This document shows positions 8,556-16,904 of a stretch of DNA of 60,396 nt, piece by piece. This stretch comes from Clostridia bacterium. Its GTDB lineage: Bacteria; Bacillota; Clostridia; Oscillospirales; Feifaniaceae. A program made the position numbers and the translations under genes. The stretch spans positions 1-60,396 of the forward strand of contig JAFWXR010000060.1 of assembly GCA_017517965.1 (NCBI GenBank), given 5' to 3'. How positions within the stretch are numbered: position 1 is the first letter of the stretch; the number at the start of each line of letters is the position of its first letter. Below the pieces are notes generated by a model. That model was not told where the DNA came from, did no database searches, and worked only from the letters and a program-made list of their open reading frames with translations.

Positions 8556-10211
8556 ATGAGAAGCGATAATATCAAAAAAGGTGCCGAAAGGGCACCGCAG
8601 AGATCTCTGCTCAAGGCTATGGGATATACCAATGAGCAGATGAAAAGACCGGTTATCGGCATTGTAAACTCATTTAACGAGGTTATTCCCGGTCATATAC
8701 ATCTCCAGAATATTGCCCGTGCCGCAAAGGACGGCGTACTTATGGCAGGCGGCACACCTATGGAATTCAACGTCATAGGTGTATGCGACGGTCTTGCAAT
8801 GGGACACGAGGGAATGAAATATTCTCTCGTTACGAGAGAACTTATTGCCGACAGTGTTGAATGTATGGCAAAGGCGCACTGTTTTGACGGTCTTGTATTT
8901 ATACCCAACTGCGACAAGATAGTGCCCGGTATGCTTATGGCGGCGGCAAGGCTTAATATCCCGTCAATTTTCGTGTCGGGCGGCCCCATGCTTTCAAAAT
9001 GCACCAAGGAACACGGCGCACTCGACTTAAACAGCGTGTTTGAGGCGGTAGGCGCATACAAAAACAATATGATAGACGATGAAGGGCTTGCATTTGTTGA
9101 AGACAATGCCTGCCCCGGATGCGGTTCTTGTTCGGGTATGTTTACGGCAAATTCGATGAACTGTCTGTGTGAAGTACTCGGTATGGCACTTAAGGGCAAC
9201 GGCACTATTCCTGCTGTATATGCAGAAAGAATCCGTCTTGCGAAGACGGCAGGTATGCGTGCGGTTGAACTTGTAAAAGAAGATTTGAAACCGCTTGACA
9301 TTCTCACCGAAAAGACGTTTGAAAATGCACTTACGGTTGATATGGCACTCGGCTGTTCAAGTAACTCGCTGTTGCACCTGACGGCCATTGCCCACGAAGC
9401 AGGCGTTACGCTTGATATGAAGCAGGTAAACGAAATAAGCGAAAGAACGCCCAATTTATGCCACCTCGCCCCCGCAGGCCATCATCACGTGCAGGATTTG
9501 CACGAAGAGGGCGGTGTCTATGCGGTTATGAATGAGATACAGGATATGCTTGATACGTCACTTATGACGGTTACGGGCAAAACCGTAGGCGAAAACATAA
9601 AAGGCTGTGCACCCAGATACCACGAGGTTATAAGACCTATTGATAACCCCTATACAAAAACGGGTGGTCTTGCGGTACTCTTTGGCTCACTTGCACCAAA
9701 CGGTGCCGTTGTAAAGAGAAGTGCAGTTGCAAAAGAAATGCTTGTTCACAAGGGTCCTGCAAGGGTATTTAACAGCGAAGAAGAAGCAATTGATGCAATT
9801 TACAATGCAAAAATCAAAAAAGGTGACGTCGTCGTCATCAGAAATGAAGGTCCTGCAGGCGGTCCCGGTATGAGAGAAATGCTCTCACCCACGTCGGCAA
9901 TCTGCGGTATGGGCCTTGATAAAGACGTTGCACTCATTACAGACGGAAGATTTTCTGGTGCGACGAGAGGTGCGTCAATCGGCCACGTTTCACCCGAGGC
10001 TGTATCGGGCGGTCCGATAGCATACGTAAAAGAGGGCGATATAATTTCAATAAATATCCCCGAGTACAGCATTGAACTTGAAGTTTCCGCAGAGGAAATG
10101 GAAAAGAGAAAAACTGAAATGAAACCCTTTGTCCGTGAAGGCGTAAAGGGATACCTTAAGAGATATTCGAAGATGGTATCCTCTGCGGATAAGGGTGCAG
10201 TAATAGAATGA
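8556..10211 (+). CDS. ilvD: dihydroxy-acid dehydratase
   Basis: Dehydrates 2,3-dihydroxy-isovalerate and 2,3-dihydroxy-3-methylvalerate to the keto acids before transamination. The iron-sulfur ligands appear in NCDKIVPGM and in [17 protein letters not shown], and the C-terminal domain holds [19 protein letters not shown] with the catalytic serine region. The 551-residue length is normal. GGGAG precedes the ATG. A large open frame antisense to this gene (8693-9454) is a by-product of its codon composition. Confidence 0.97.
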   Translation: MRSDNIKKGAERAPQRSLLKAMGYTNEQMKRPVIGIVNSFNEVIPGHIHLQNIARAAKDGVLMAGGTPMEFNVIGVCDGLAMGHEGMKYSLVTRELIADSVECMAKAHCFDGLVFIPNCDKIVPGMLMAAARLNIPSIFVSGGPMLSKCTKEHGALDLNSVFEAVGAYKNNMIDDEGLAFVEDNACPGCGSCSGMFTANSMNCLCEVLGMALKGNGTIPAVYAERIRLAKTAGMRAVELVKEDLKPLDILTEKTFENALTVDMALGCSSNSLLHLTAIAHEAGVTLDMKQVNEISERTPNLCHLAPAGHHHVQDLHEEGGVYAVMNEIQDMLDTSLMTVTGKTVGENIKGCAPRYHEVIRPIDNPYTKTGGLAVLFGSLAPNGAVVKRSAVAKEMLVHKGPARVFNSEEEAIDAIYNAKIKKGDVVVIRNEGPAGGPGMREMLSPTSAICGMGLDKDVALITDGRFSGATRGASIGHVSPEAVSGGPIAYVKEGDIISINIPEYSIELEVSAEEMEKRKTEMKPFVREGVKGYLKRYSKMVSSADKGAVIE

Positions 10212-10224
10212 TTTTGGAGTTTAA

Positions 10225-11790
10225 ATGAGAACAGAAATATTTGATTCTACCCTGCGTGACGGAACACAGGGGGAGGGAATCTCCTTCTCCGTCCAGGATA
10301 AAATGAGTATAGTTAAACTGCTCGATGAATTCGGTGTTGCCTATATTGAAGCAGGCAACCCCGGTTCAAACCCCAAGGATGTTGAGTTTTTCAACGTGCT
10401 TAAAACGTATAAGCCTAAGAATTCAAAGCTTGTGGCTTTCGGTTCAACCGCACGAAATGCGGATGCGGTGGGTGAAGACAAAAATATCTGCGATATTTTA
10501 AGTGCAGATACACCTGCTGTTGCAATTTTCGGTAAATCGTGGGATTTGCACGTTGAAAAGATACTTAAAATTCCGCTTGAAGAGAATTTGAGACTTGTAA
10601 AAAACACAATGTCTTATCTTGCATCAAAGGGTAAAGAGGTTATCTTTGATGCAGAGCATTTCTTTGACGGCTATAAGAAAAACCGTGAATATGCGCTGAG
10701 CGTTCTTAAAGCGGCGGTTGACGGCGGTGCGCAGGTGCTTTGTCTTTGCGATACAAACGGAGGCACGATGCCCCATGAAATTGGTGAAATAACCGCAAAA
10801 GTGTGTGAAATGTTCCCGTCGGTACGTGTGGGCATTCACTGTCACGACGATACGGGCTGTGCGGTAGCAAGCTCGCTTACTGCGGTGGTAAACGGTGCAT
10901 GTCACGTTCAGGGCACGTTTATCGGTTTTGGTGAAAGATGCGGAAATGCCGATTTATCAACGGTTATTGCCGACCTTTCGCTTAAAATGGGCTACGATTG
11001 CGGTGTTGATTTGACTTCACTTACCAGTACGGGCATAAAGATTGCCGAAATTTCCAACGTCCGCATAAGAAACAACCACCCCTACATAGGAAAGAGTGCG
11101 TTTGCACACAAGGGCGGTATGCATATTGACGGTGTGCAGAAATGCCGTGAATCGTTTGAGCATATCGAGCCCGAACAGGTCGGAAATGAAAGAAAGTTTT
11201 TGATGAGTGAGGTTGCAGGCAGGGGAACGGTGCTTCCGAGAATTCAGAAGTTTGCACCCCACCTGACAAAGCAGTCACCCGAAATTGCGGATATAACGGC
11301 GGCACTTAAAGAGGCTGAACACTACGGTTATCAGTACGAGGCGGCGGACGCATCGTTTGAATTATTCGTAAAAAAGCATCTTGGTTTGCTTAAACCGCAT
11401 TTTAACGTGCTTATGTACAAGGTTGAGGACGGTTATCCCGCACTTGACGGCAAGGAGCAGACCTATGCAATCGTTAAGGTTGAGGTTGACGGCAAGACCG
11501 AACTTACCTGCGCATGCAGTAACAACGGTCCCGTCGATGCGCTTGACTCGGCGTTCAGAAAGGCGATATCCGTATTCTATCCGTGTATAGAAAACGTAAC
11601 GCTTGAGGACTACAAGGTTAGGGTTATAAGCAGCGGTACGACTACGGACAGCCGTGTCCGCGTACTCGTTGAATCGGTGAGTGAAGACAGACGCTTTACC
11701 ACCGTAGGTGTGTCCTGCAACATTATTGAAGCCAGCTTCAAAGCGTTGGTGGACTCGTTTGAATATGAATTATCAATAAAGGAGAACTGA
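10225..11790 (+). CDS. cimA: (R)-citramalate synthase
   Basis: Condenses acetyl-CoA and pyruvate to (R)-citramalate, the threonine-independent entry to isoleucine. It starts with FDSTLRDGTQGEGISFS and has YIEAGNPGSNPKD, the CimA-type variants of the HMGL-like TIM barrel; isopropylmalate synthases differ at these places. The metal and catalytic motif GIHCHDDTGCAVAS lies near residue 205. The C-terminal LeuA-type allosteric domain (from about residue 400) carries feedback control, usually by isoleucine. The length of 521 residues fits CimA. Its place before leuCDB, which also convert citramalate to 2-oxobutyrate, supports the call over leuA. Confidence 0.9.
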   Translation: MRTEIFDSTLRDGTQGEGISFSVQDKMSIVKLLDEFGVAYIEAGNPGSNPKDVEFFNVLKTYKPKNSKLVAFGSTARNADAVGEDKNICDILSADTPAVAIFGKSWDLHVEKILKIPLEENLRLVKNTMSYLASKGKEVIFDAEHFFDGYKKNREYALSVLKAAVDGGAQVLCLCDTNGGTMPHEIGEITAKVCEMFPSVRVGIHCHDDTGCAVASSLTAVVNGACHVQGTFIGFGERCGNADLSTVIADLSLKMGYDCGVDLTSLTSTGIKIAEISNVRIRNNHPYIGKSAFAHKGGMHIDGVQKCRESFEHIEPEQVGNERKFLMSEVAGRGTVLPRIQKFAPHLTKQSPEIADITAALKEAEHYGYQYEAADASFELFVKKHLGLLKPHFNVLMYKVEDGYPALDGKEQTYAIVKVEVDGKTELTCACSNNGPVDALDSAFRKAISVFYPCIENVTLEDYKVRVISSGTTTDSRVRVLVESVSEDRRFTTVGVSCNIIEASFKALVDSFEYELSIKEN

Positions 11791-11793
11791 TAT

Positions 11794-13056
11794 ATGGGAA
11801 TGACAATGACCCAGAAGATACTTGCGGCTCACGCAGGTCTTGACAGCGTGAAGGCAGGTCAGCTTATACTCGCAAACGTGGATATGGTACTCGGTAATGA
11901 CGTTACCACCCCCGTTGCTATCAGAGAGTTTAAAAAGCTTGATCTTGACAAGGTATTCAACAAAGAAAAAGTTTCAATGGTAATGGACCATTTTGCACCC
12001 AATAAGGACATCAAGGCTGCTGAGCAGTGCAAGATGTGCCGTACTTTTGCAGGCGAAATGGACATCACAAATTATTATGACGTGGGCGAAATGGGCGTAG
12101 AACACGCTCTGCTCCCCGAAAAAGGTCTTGTAGTAAGCGGTGACATCGTTATCGGTGCTGATTCACATACCTGTACATACGGCGCACTCGGCGCATTTTC
12201 GACGGGCGTAGGCTCAACGGATATGGCGTGCGGTATGGCAACGGGTAAGGCATGGTTCAAAGTGCCTTCCGCAATAAAGTTCGTACTTAAAGGCAAACTT
12301 TCACAGTACGTTTACGGTAAGGACGTTATTCTTCACATCATCGGTATGATTGGTGTTGACGGTGCACTTTACAAATCAATGGAATTTACGGGCGAAGGCG
12401 TTTCAACACTTTCCGTAAGTGACAGACTGTGTATGGCAAATATGGCTATTGAAGCAGGCGGAAAGAACGGTATTTTCGAAGTTGACGAAAAGACACTCGA
12501 ATTTATCAGAGAAGCAGGCGGAAAAGACCCCGTTGTTTACAAGGCTGACGATGATGCTGAATACGATGCTGTTTACGAAATCGACCTTTCGGAAATCAAG
12601 CCTACGGTTGCTTTCCCGCATCTTCCCGAAAATACACGCACGTTTGATGAAATCGGTGACGTTCCGATTGATCAGGTTGTAATCGGCTCCTGCACTAACG
12701 GCAGACTTGAAGACCTCGTTATTGCCGCAGAGATATTAAAGGGCAAGAAGGTCAAGAAGGGCGTTCATACAATCGTAATTCCTGCAACACAGAAGATTTA
12801 TATGCAGGCTATGGAAATGGGCCTTCTCAAGATATTTATTGAAGCAGGCGCAACAGTTTCAACACCTACCTGCGGTCCGTGTCTCGGCGGTCATATGGGC
12901 ATTCTTGCAGAGGGTGAACGTGCAGTTGCAACGACAAACCGTAACTTCGTAGGCAGAATGGGTCATCCCAAGAGCGAAGTTTATCTTGCAAGCCCTGCAG
13001 TTGCTGCGGCAAGTGCTATAACGGGTAAGATATCACAGCCTAAGGAGGTAATGTAA
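11794..13056 (+). CDS. leuC: 3-isopropylmalate / citramalate dehydratase large subunit
   Basis: The aconitase-family large subunit that isomerises 2- to 3-isopropylmalate and, in the citramalate route, citramalate to 3-methylmalate. The 4Fe-4S ligands are visible in VIGSCTNGR and [11 protein letters not shown], and the active-site segment [13 protein letters not shown] is near residue 120. The 420-residue length marks the archaeal/clostridial LeuC-HacA type. GGAGAA precedes the ATG. leuD starts two bases after its stop. Confidence 0.96.
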   Translation: MGMTMTQKILAAHAGLDSVKAGQLILANVDMVLGNDVTTPVAIREFKKLDLDKVFNKEKVSMVMDHFAPNKDIKAAEQCKMCRTFAGEMDITNYYDVGEMGVEHALLPEKGLVVSGDIVIGADSHTCTYGALGAFSTGVGSTDMACGMATGKAWFKVPSAIKFVLKGKLSQYVYGKDVILHIIGMIGVDGALYKSMEFTGEGVSTLSVSDRLCMANMAIEAGGKNGIFEVDEKTLEFIREAGGKDPVVYKADDDAEYDAVYEIDLSEIKPTVAFPHLPENTRTFDEIGDVPIDQVVIGSCTNGRLEDLVIAAEILKGKKVKKGVHTIVIPATQKIYMQAMEMGLLKIFIEAGATVSTPTCGPCLGGHMGILAEGERAVATTNRNFVGRMGHPKSEVYLASPAVAAASAITGKISQPKEVM

Positions 13057-13057
13057 A

Positions 13058-13552
13058 ATGAAATTTGACGGAAAAGTTATAAAATACGCCGACAACGTTG
13101 ATACAGACGTTATCATCCCGGCAAGATATCTCAATACGATAGACAAAAAAGAACTTGCTTCACACTGTATGGAAGACCTTGATGCAACGTTTACGTCAAG
13201 AGTACAGCAGGGTGACATTATGGTTGCAGGCTTCAACTTCGGATGCGGTTCATCAAGAGAACACGCACCCATTGCAATCAAGGAAAGCGGAATTGCTCTT
13301 GTTATTGCAAAGAGTTTTGCGAGAATTTTCTACCGTAACTCAATAAATATCGGTCTTCCGATTATCGAATGTCCCGAAGCGGTTGACGCTATCAATGAAG
13401 GCGACAAGCTTTCTGTTGATATGGATGCAGGCGTTATAAAAAATCTTACAACAGGCGAAGAATTCAAGACCTCACCGTTCCCGGAATTTATCCAGAATAT
13501 AATCACGGCAGGCGGTCTTATCGAATCCATCAAATCGGGTCTTATAAAGTAG
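13058..13552 (+). CDS. leuD: 3-isopropylmalate / citramalate dehydratase small subunit
   Basis: The swivelling small subunit of LeuCD, 164 residues, as in the short clostridial form. [13 protein letters not shown] near residue 15 and [15 protein letters not shown] near residue 65 are the substrate-binding signatures. GGAGG overlaps the end of leuC. leuB follows after 9 bases. Confidence 0.96.
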   Translation: MKFDGKVIKYADNVDTDVIIPARYLNTIDKKELASHCMEDLDATFTSRVQQGDIMVAGFNFGCGSSREHAPIAIKESGIALVIAKSFARIFYRNSINIGLPIIECPEAVDAINEGDKLSVDMDAGVIKNLTTGEEFKTSPFPEFIQNIITAGGLIESIKSGLIK

Positions 13553-13561
13553 GAGGATACC

Positions 13562-14638
13562 ATGGAATATAAAATAGCACTTCTTAAGGGTGACGGTATC
13601 GGCCCTGAAATAGTTGAGAGCGCTTGTGAAGTTCTCGACAAGGTGGGCGAAAAATTCGGTCACAAGTTCAATTACGAAGCATATCTTATGGGCGGTTGTG
13701 CGATTGATGCAACGGGCGTTCCGCTGCCCGATGAAACGGTTGCAGGCTGTAAGGCAAGCGACAGCGTTCTGCTCGGTGCGGTAGGCGGTCCCAAGTGGGA
13801 TACACTTCCCGGTCATCTTCGTCCCGAAAAGGCGCTTCTCGGCATAAGACATGCACTCGGTCTTTACACAAATATCCGTCCCGCAAAGCTTTATTCTGCA
13901 CTTTCAGCTGAATGTCCGCTCCGTGCCGACATAGTTGAAAAGGGCGTTGACATCGTTATGATAAGAGAACTTACGGGCGGTATCTACTTCGGTGAAAGAG
14001 GCAGACGTGACGGTCAGTTCGGTCCCGAAGCATACGACACCGAGGCATACAGCGAGTTCGAGGTTGAAAGAATTGCAAGAGCGGCGTTTGACACCGCTAT
14101 GAAGCGTGACAGAAAAAAGGTCACAAGCATAGACAAGGCAAACGTTCTTGAAAGCTCACGTCTCTGGAGAGAGGTTGTGCACAAGGTTGCAAAGGACTAC
14201 CCCGAGGTTGAATGTGTCGATATGCTCGTTGACAATGCTGCTATGCAGCTTATCAAGAATCCGTCACAGTTTGACGTTGTGGTAACGTCAAATATGTTCG
14301 GTGACATTCTCTCGGACGAAAGTTCACAGATTACAGGTTCTATCGGTCTTCTTCCTTCTGCATCGCTGGGTGATTCCAAGTGCGGTATGTACGAGCCTAT
14401 TCACGGCTCTGCACCCGATATTGCAGGTACGGGTAAGGCAAATCCGATTGCGACCATTCTTTCAGCGGCTATGATGCTTCGCTACTCCTTCGACCTTGAA
14501 GAAGAGGCAAGATGCATCGAAAAGGCAGTAGACGACGTGCTTGCTGCAGGCTGGAGAACGGCTGACATTCTCGGCACTTCCGATGCCACACCGCTTTCAT
14601 GCAAAGAAATGACAGCGAAGATTTTAGAGCAGATATAA
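13562..14638 (+). CDS. leuB: 3-isopropylmalate dehydrogenase
   Basis: NAD-dependent oxidative decarboxylase of 3-isopropylmalate to 2-oxoisocaproate; in the citramalate route the same enzyme type acts on 3-methylmalate. GDGIGPEI at the N-terminus, the substrate segment [13 protein letters not shown] near residue 140, [14 protein letters not shown] near residue 240 and the NAD loop [15 protein letters not shown] near residue 285 are all present. The length of 358 residues is normal. AGGAGG precedes the ATG. It is the last gene of the operon and is followed by a strong terminator. Confidence 0.96.
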   Translation: MEYKIALLKGDGIGPEIVESACEVLDKVGEKFGHKFNYEAYLMGGCAIDATGVPLPDETVAGCKASDSVLLGAVGGPKWDTLPGHLRPEKALLGIRHALGLYTNIRPAKLYSALSAECPLRADIVEKGVDIVMIRELTGGIYFGERGRRDGQFGPEAYDTEAYSEFEVERIARAAFDTAMKRDRKKVTSIDKANVLESSRLWREVVHKVAKDYPEVECVDMLVDNAAMQLIKNPSQFDVVVTSNMFGDILSDESSQITGSIGLLPSASLGDSKCGMYEPIHGSAPDIAGTGKANPIATILSAAMMLRYSFDLEEEARCIEKAVDDVLAAGWRTADILGTSDATPLSCKEMTAKILEQI

Positions 14639-14642
14639 AACA

Positions 14643-14675
14643 AAAAGGCTTTAGCAAAAATGCTAAAGCCTTTTT
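14643..14675. terminator. bidirectional terminator between leuB and the Asn/Gln-rich gene
   Basis: AAAGGCTTTAGCA and TGCTAAAGCCTTT form a 13-pair stem around AAAA, with a T-run on one side and an A-run on the other, so it can serve the convergent transcripts from both strands. Confidence 0.9.
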
Positions 14676-14679
14676 ATTT

Positions 14680-14796
14680 TTAGAATATACGATCTGAATT
14701 GTTATTCTTATTCTTGTTCTGATTGCTGTTTTTGTTCTGATTGTTGTTCTGATTCTTATTCTGGTTGTTGTTCTGGTTTCTGTTCTGATTTTCCAT
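14680..14796 (-). CDS. Asn/Gln-rich 38-residue microprotein
   Basis: A 38-codon frame. After the initial ME it is almost only N and Q with a few K, R and S, in a loose NQN/NNQ pattern, and it ends SDRIF. The start is well supported: GGAGGTGA (14803-14810 on the plus strand as TCACCTCC) ends six bases before the ATG. Short N/Q-rich proteins of this sort occur as unnamed hypothetical genes in Clostridia; no function is known to me. The Shine-Dalgarno is the 3' arm of a hairpin (14806-14833). Low complexity means the frame could also be a structured RNA region, but the ribosome site argues for translation. Confidence 0.65.
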   Translation of the reverse strand: MENQNRNQNNNQNKNQNNNQNKNSNQNKNKNNNSDRIF

Positions 14797-14805
14797 AAAA
14801 AATCA

Positions 14806-14833
14806 CCTCCGAGTCTTATTATGGACACGGAGG
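14806..14833 (-). promoter_or_regulatory. hairpin enclosing the Shine-Dalgarno of the microprotein
   Basis: CCTCCG (14806-14811) and CGGAGG (14828-14833) pair, with a further GTC/GAC inside. On the minus-strand transcript the 3' arm is the Shine-Dalgarno, followed by six U and the AUG. It may end lipoprotein transcription, hide the ribosome site, or both. Confidence 0.55.
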
Positions 14834-14839
14834 CTATTT

Positions 14840-15217
14840 TTATTCAGCAACAACTGTGGATGTTTCTTCTTCAGAAGTGTTTTCTTCGGGGCTGACACCG
14901 TTTATGGTGTAAGTAAATCCCATTTCTTCAAGAGAAAGGGCAAGATTGTTTGCATTGTCTGTATACGCTTCCTTGCAGACTATGTTGATTGCAGCTTCGC
15001 TGTTATAGTCCATCAAAAGAGTTTCTGCGAGATCGACAAGTTCGTATTCCACACCGCAGTAACTGAAAGTTTCTTCATTTACAATTATTTCGGACGGGTC
15101 ATAAACCATATCGCCCGGCTCAACGTGAGGTTTTTTGTTAACGACGATTTTCTTTCCGCAAGCGGCAAGAGAAAAAATCATAACGAGAGCCATTATTATA
15201 CACAAAAATTTTTTCAT
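14840..15217 (-). CDS. small lipoprotein of unknown function
   Basis: 125 residues. It has a signal peptide with a lysine-rich start, a hydrophobic core and the lipobox LAAC, so it should be lipid-anchored outside the membrane with Cys20 as first mature residue. The mature part is acidic, contains two cysteines and ends in a Glu/Thr/Ser-rich tail. No domain is recognised. GGTGATATT precedes the ATG, and its own promoter lies at 15248-15276. Confidence 0.7.
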   Translation of the reverse strand: MKKFLCIIMALVMIFSLAACGKKIVVNKKPHVEPGDMVYDPSEIIVNEETFSYCGVEYELVDLAETLLMDYNSEAAINIVCKEAYTDNANNLALSLEEMGFTYTINGVSPEENTSEEETSTVVAE

Positions 15218-15247
15218 AATATCACCTTAAAATCAAAAGATAAAAAT

Positions 15248-15276
15248 ATTATAACATATTACGGCGTTTATGGCAA
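15248..15276 (-). promoter_or_regulatory. promoter of the lipoprotein gene
   Basis: On the minus strand TTGCCA (15271-15276), a 17-base spacer and TATAAT (15248-15253), immediately after the antiporter stop codon. Confidence 0.65.
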
Positions 15277-15278
15277 AA

Positions 15279-16475
15279 TTATTTTCCCGATATCTCGCCC
15301 GCCTTGCTGAGTGACCATTTTGCAACCGCAGGGCCGACAAGTTCATATATAAGCGTACCGCATAATATTATGGCACGAATCTGTGCACCGTATGCAGGAA
15401 CGACCTGTGTGGCAATAAGCGAAAGACCGATTGCAACACCCGCCTGAGGCACAAGTGCAGGACCGAGGTATTTTTTTACGGGTTCTGCCGAATGGCAAAT
15501 TACCGAGCCTGTGTATGCACCGACGTATTTACCGATTACACGGAATATGACGTATATTGCACCGACGATGCCGACGGTGGGCAGAACGGACACGTCGAGT
15601 TCAGCACCGCTTGCCACGAAAAAGAGCAGGAAAAGCGGCGGCGTAAATCCGTCACACAACTTCGCAATGTGTACGAATTCGGTTGAAAAGTTTGCAAGCG
15701 CCGCACCCATTGCCATACACATAAGCAGGTCGGAAACGCCGATAACGTCGGCAAGACCAAGTGCAAGGAAAATAAAGCCTATTGTCAGAATGAGCCTGTT
15801 ACCGTCTTTTTTAAACCAACGCAGAGGTATGGCAAAAACAAGACCGAGAATAAATCCGCATATAATACCGCCGAAAATTTCCCATACAGGTTTTAAAAGC
15901 TGCATGGCAATGCTTGAGTCACCCTGACCGGTGAGCATCTGTGCAATGGCAACGAATATACCGAAAAGCATAATTGCGGTTGCATCGTCGATTGCAACGA
16001 CCGCAAGCAGAGTTTCCGTCATGGGACCTTTTGCCTTGTACTGCTTTATTACCATAATAGTTGCCGCAGGTGCGGTCGCCGCTGCAATTGCGGAAAGCAC
16101 GAGCATGGCAGGTAAATCCAGCGTCAAACCGAAAATTAAATCGGCAACAACGAGTGCAATAAGCACACATAATACCGCGAAAAGAGATTCAAGACACGCT
16201 ATAACGATAGGTGCTTTACCCACTCTTTTAAAAAATGAAATTTTAAATTCGTTTCCTATCGAAAAGGCTATAAATCCGAGAGAAACGGTTGCAATTATAC
16301 CAAGATGCTCCACCGAATTTGCACTTATAAGATTGAGCATACAGGGGCCGAGTATAAGGCCTGCAACAATATAACCCGTAACGTTGGGAAGGTGGCAGAA
16401 CTTAGCGAGTCTGCCGAAAAGAACACCGCCACCTATCATAAGGGCGATGGTCAGAAGAACTGTGGTCTCACTCAT
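15279..16475 (-). CDS. cation:proton antiporter (CPA2 type)
   Basis: 398 residues with about 12 hydrophobic segments, the monovalent cation:proton antiporter-2 fold without the C-terminal TrkA-N domain of Kef proteins. The first helices contain PNVTGYIVAGLILGP, a CPA2 hallmark, and the core has AAATAPAATIMVI followed by VAIDDATAI, which carries the DD-type ion site. It should exchange Na+ or K+ for H+ at the cytoplasmic membrane. Its start overlaps the upstream PII-like gene by 8 bases, which implies coupled synthesis and suggests that the PII-like protein controls it. Confidence 0.88.
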   Translation of the reverse strand: MSETTVLLTIALMIGGGVLFGRLAKFCHLPNVTGYIVAGLILGPCMLNLISANSVEHLGIIATVSLGFIAFSIGNEFKISFFKRVGKAPIVIACLESLFAVLCVLIALVVADLIFGLTLDLPAMLVLSAIAAATAPAATIMVIKQYKAKGPMTETLLAVVAIDDATAIMLFGIFVAIAQMLTGQGDSSIAMQLLKPVWEIFGGIICGFILGLVFAIPLRWFKKDGNRLILTIGFIFLALGLADVIGVSDLLMCMAMGAALANFSTEFVHIAKLCDGFTPPLFLLFFVASGAELDVSVLPTVGIVGAIYVIFRVIGKYVGAYTGSVICHSAEPVKKYLGPALVPQAGVAIGLSLIATQVVPAYGAQIRAIILCGTLIYELVGPAVAKWSLSKAGEISGK

Positions 16476-16812
16476 CTTTCTTTCTCAGCCCCTCCGCATA
16501 TGAAACAGGCAGAGTAAAGAGGATGCCCGTATTGGGTGCATCGAATCCGCCGAGAACTTCCTTAACTGCAGTTTTTGCCGCCTGAAGCTTATCCTCTTCA
16601 ATTACTGCAAATATAGTTTTGCTTTTTGCCCTTTCAGGATTGAGCAGTTCGTAAAGTGAAGCGAGAATTTTGTGTTCACCGACTTCACCCATAACCTTAG
16701 CCATACCGGTGCTGTCGATAATCGTAGCACCCATTATGCCGTGGTCCGAAAAGGATGAAAGCAGGTCTTCAAGTTTTTCCGTGCGGTTAAGCACGATAAC
16801 CAAAAGTTGCAT
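16468..16812 (-). CDS. PII-like regulatory protein paired with the antiporter
   Basis: 114 residues with the ferredoxin-like alternation expected of PII/GlnB-like proteins: MQLLVIVLNRTEKLEDLLSS (first strand and helix), GATIIDSTGMAKVMGE (base of a T-loop-like region), SKTIFAVIEEDKLQAAKTAVK (second repeat). It lacks the classical GlnB T-loop tyrosine signature, so it belongs to the diverse PII-like group that binds nucleotides and regulates adjacent transporters. The 8-base overlap with the antiporter is the main hint to its partner. AGAGGTG precedes the ATG. The ligand is unknown. Confidence 0.7.
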   Translation of the reverse strand: MQLLVIVLNRTEKLEDLLSSFSDHGIMGATIIDSTGMAKVMGEVGEHKILASLYELLNPERAKSKTIFAVIEEDKLQAAKTAVKEVLGGFDAPNTGILFTLPVSYAEGLRKKDE

Positions 16813-16845
16813 AATAACACCTCTTATTTAAATATTACCTTAAAG

Positions 16846-16874
16846 AGTATAATCCTAAAAAAACAGAAATGCAA
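16846..16874 (-). promoter_or_regulatory. promoter of the PII-like/antiporter operon
   Basis: On the minus strand TTGCAT (16869-16874), a 17-base spacer and TATACT (16846-16851). The -35 box directly abuts the ftsK terminator. Confidence 0.6.
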
Positions 16875-16875
16875 C

Positions 16876-16904
16876 AAAAAAAGCAGGTAAAAACCTGCTT
16901 TTTA
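16876..16904 (-). terminator. terminator of the ftsK operon
   Basis: AAAAAGCAGGT and ACCTGCTTTTT pair around AAAA directly after the ftsK stop codon, with a U-run on the minus transcript. Confidence 0.88.

Noticed and set aside
8693-9454. Large open frame antisense to ilvD (253 codons)
   Set aside because: It lies wholly within a clear ilvD gene, has no convincing ribosome site or domain, and arises from the codon composition of ilvD.
14469-14828. 119-codon minus-strand frame with Arg/Thr/Ile repeats
   Set aside because: It is a different frame of the Asn/Gln microprotein continuing into leuB antisense; the microprotein frame has the ribosome site.
15511-16374. Plus-strand frames across the antiporter
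   Set aside because: Ala/Ser/Thr-rich shadows of a membrane protein gene on the minus strand, without ribosome sites.
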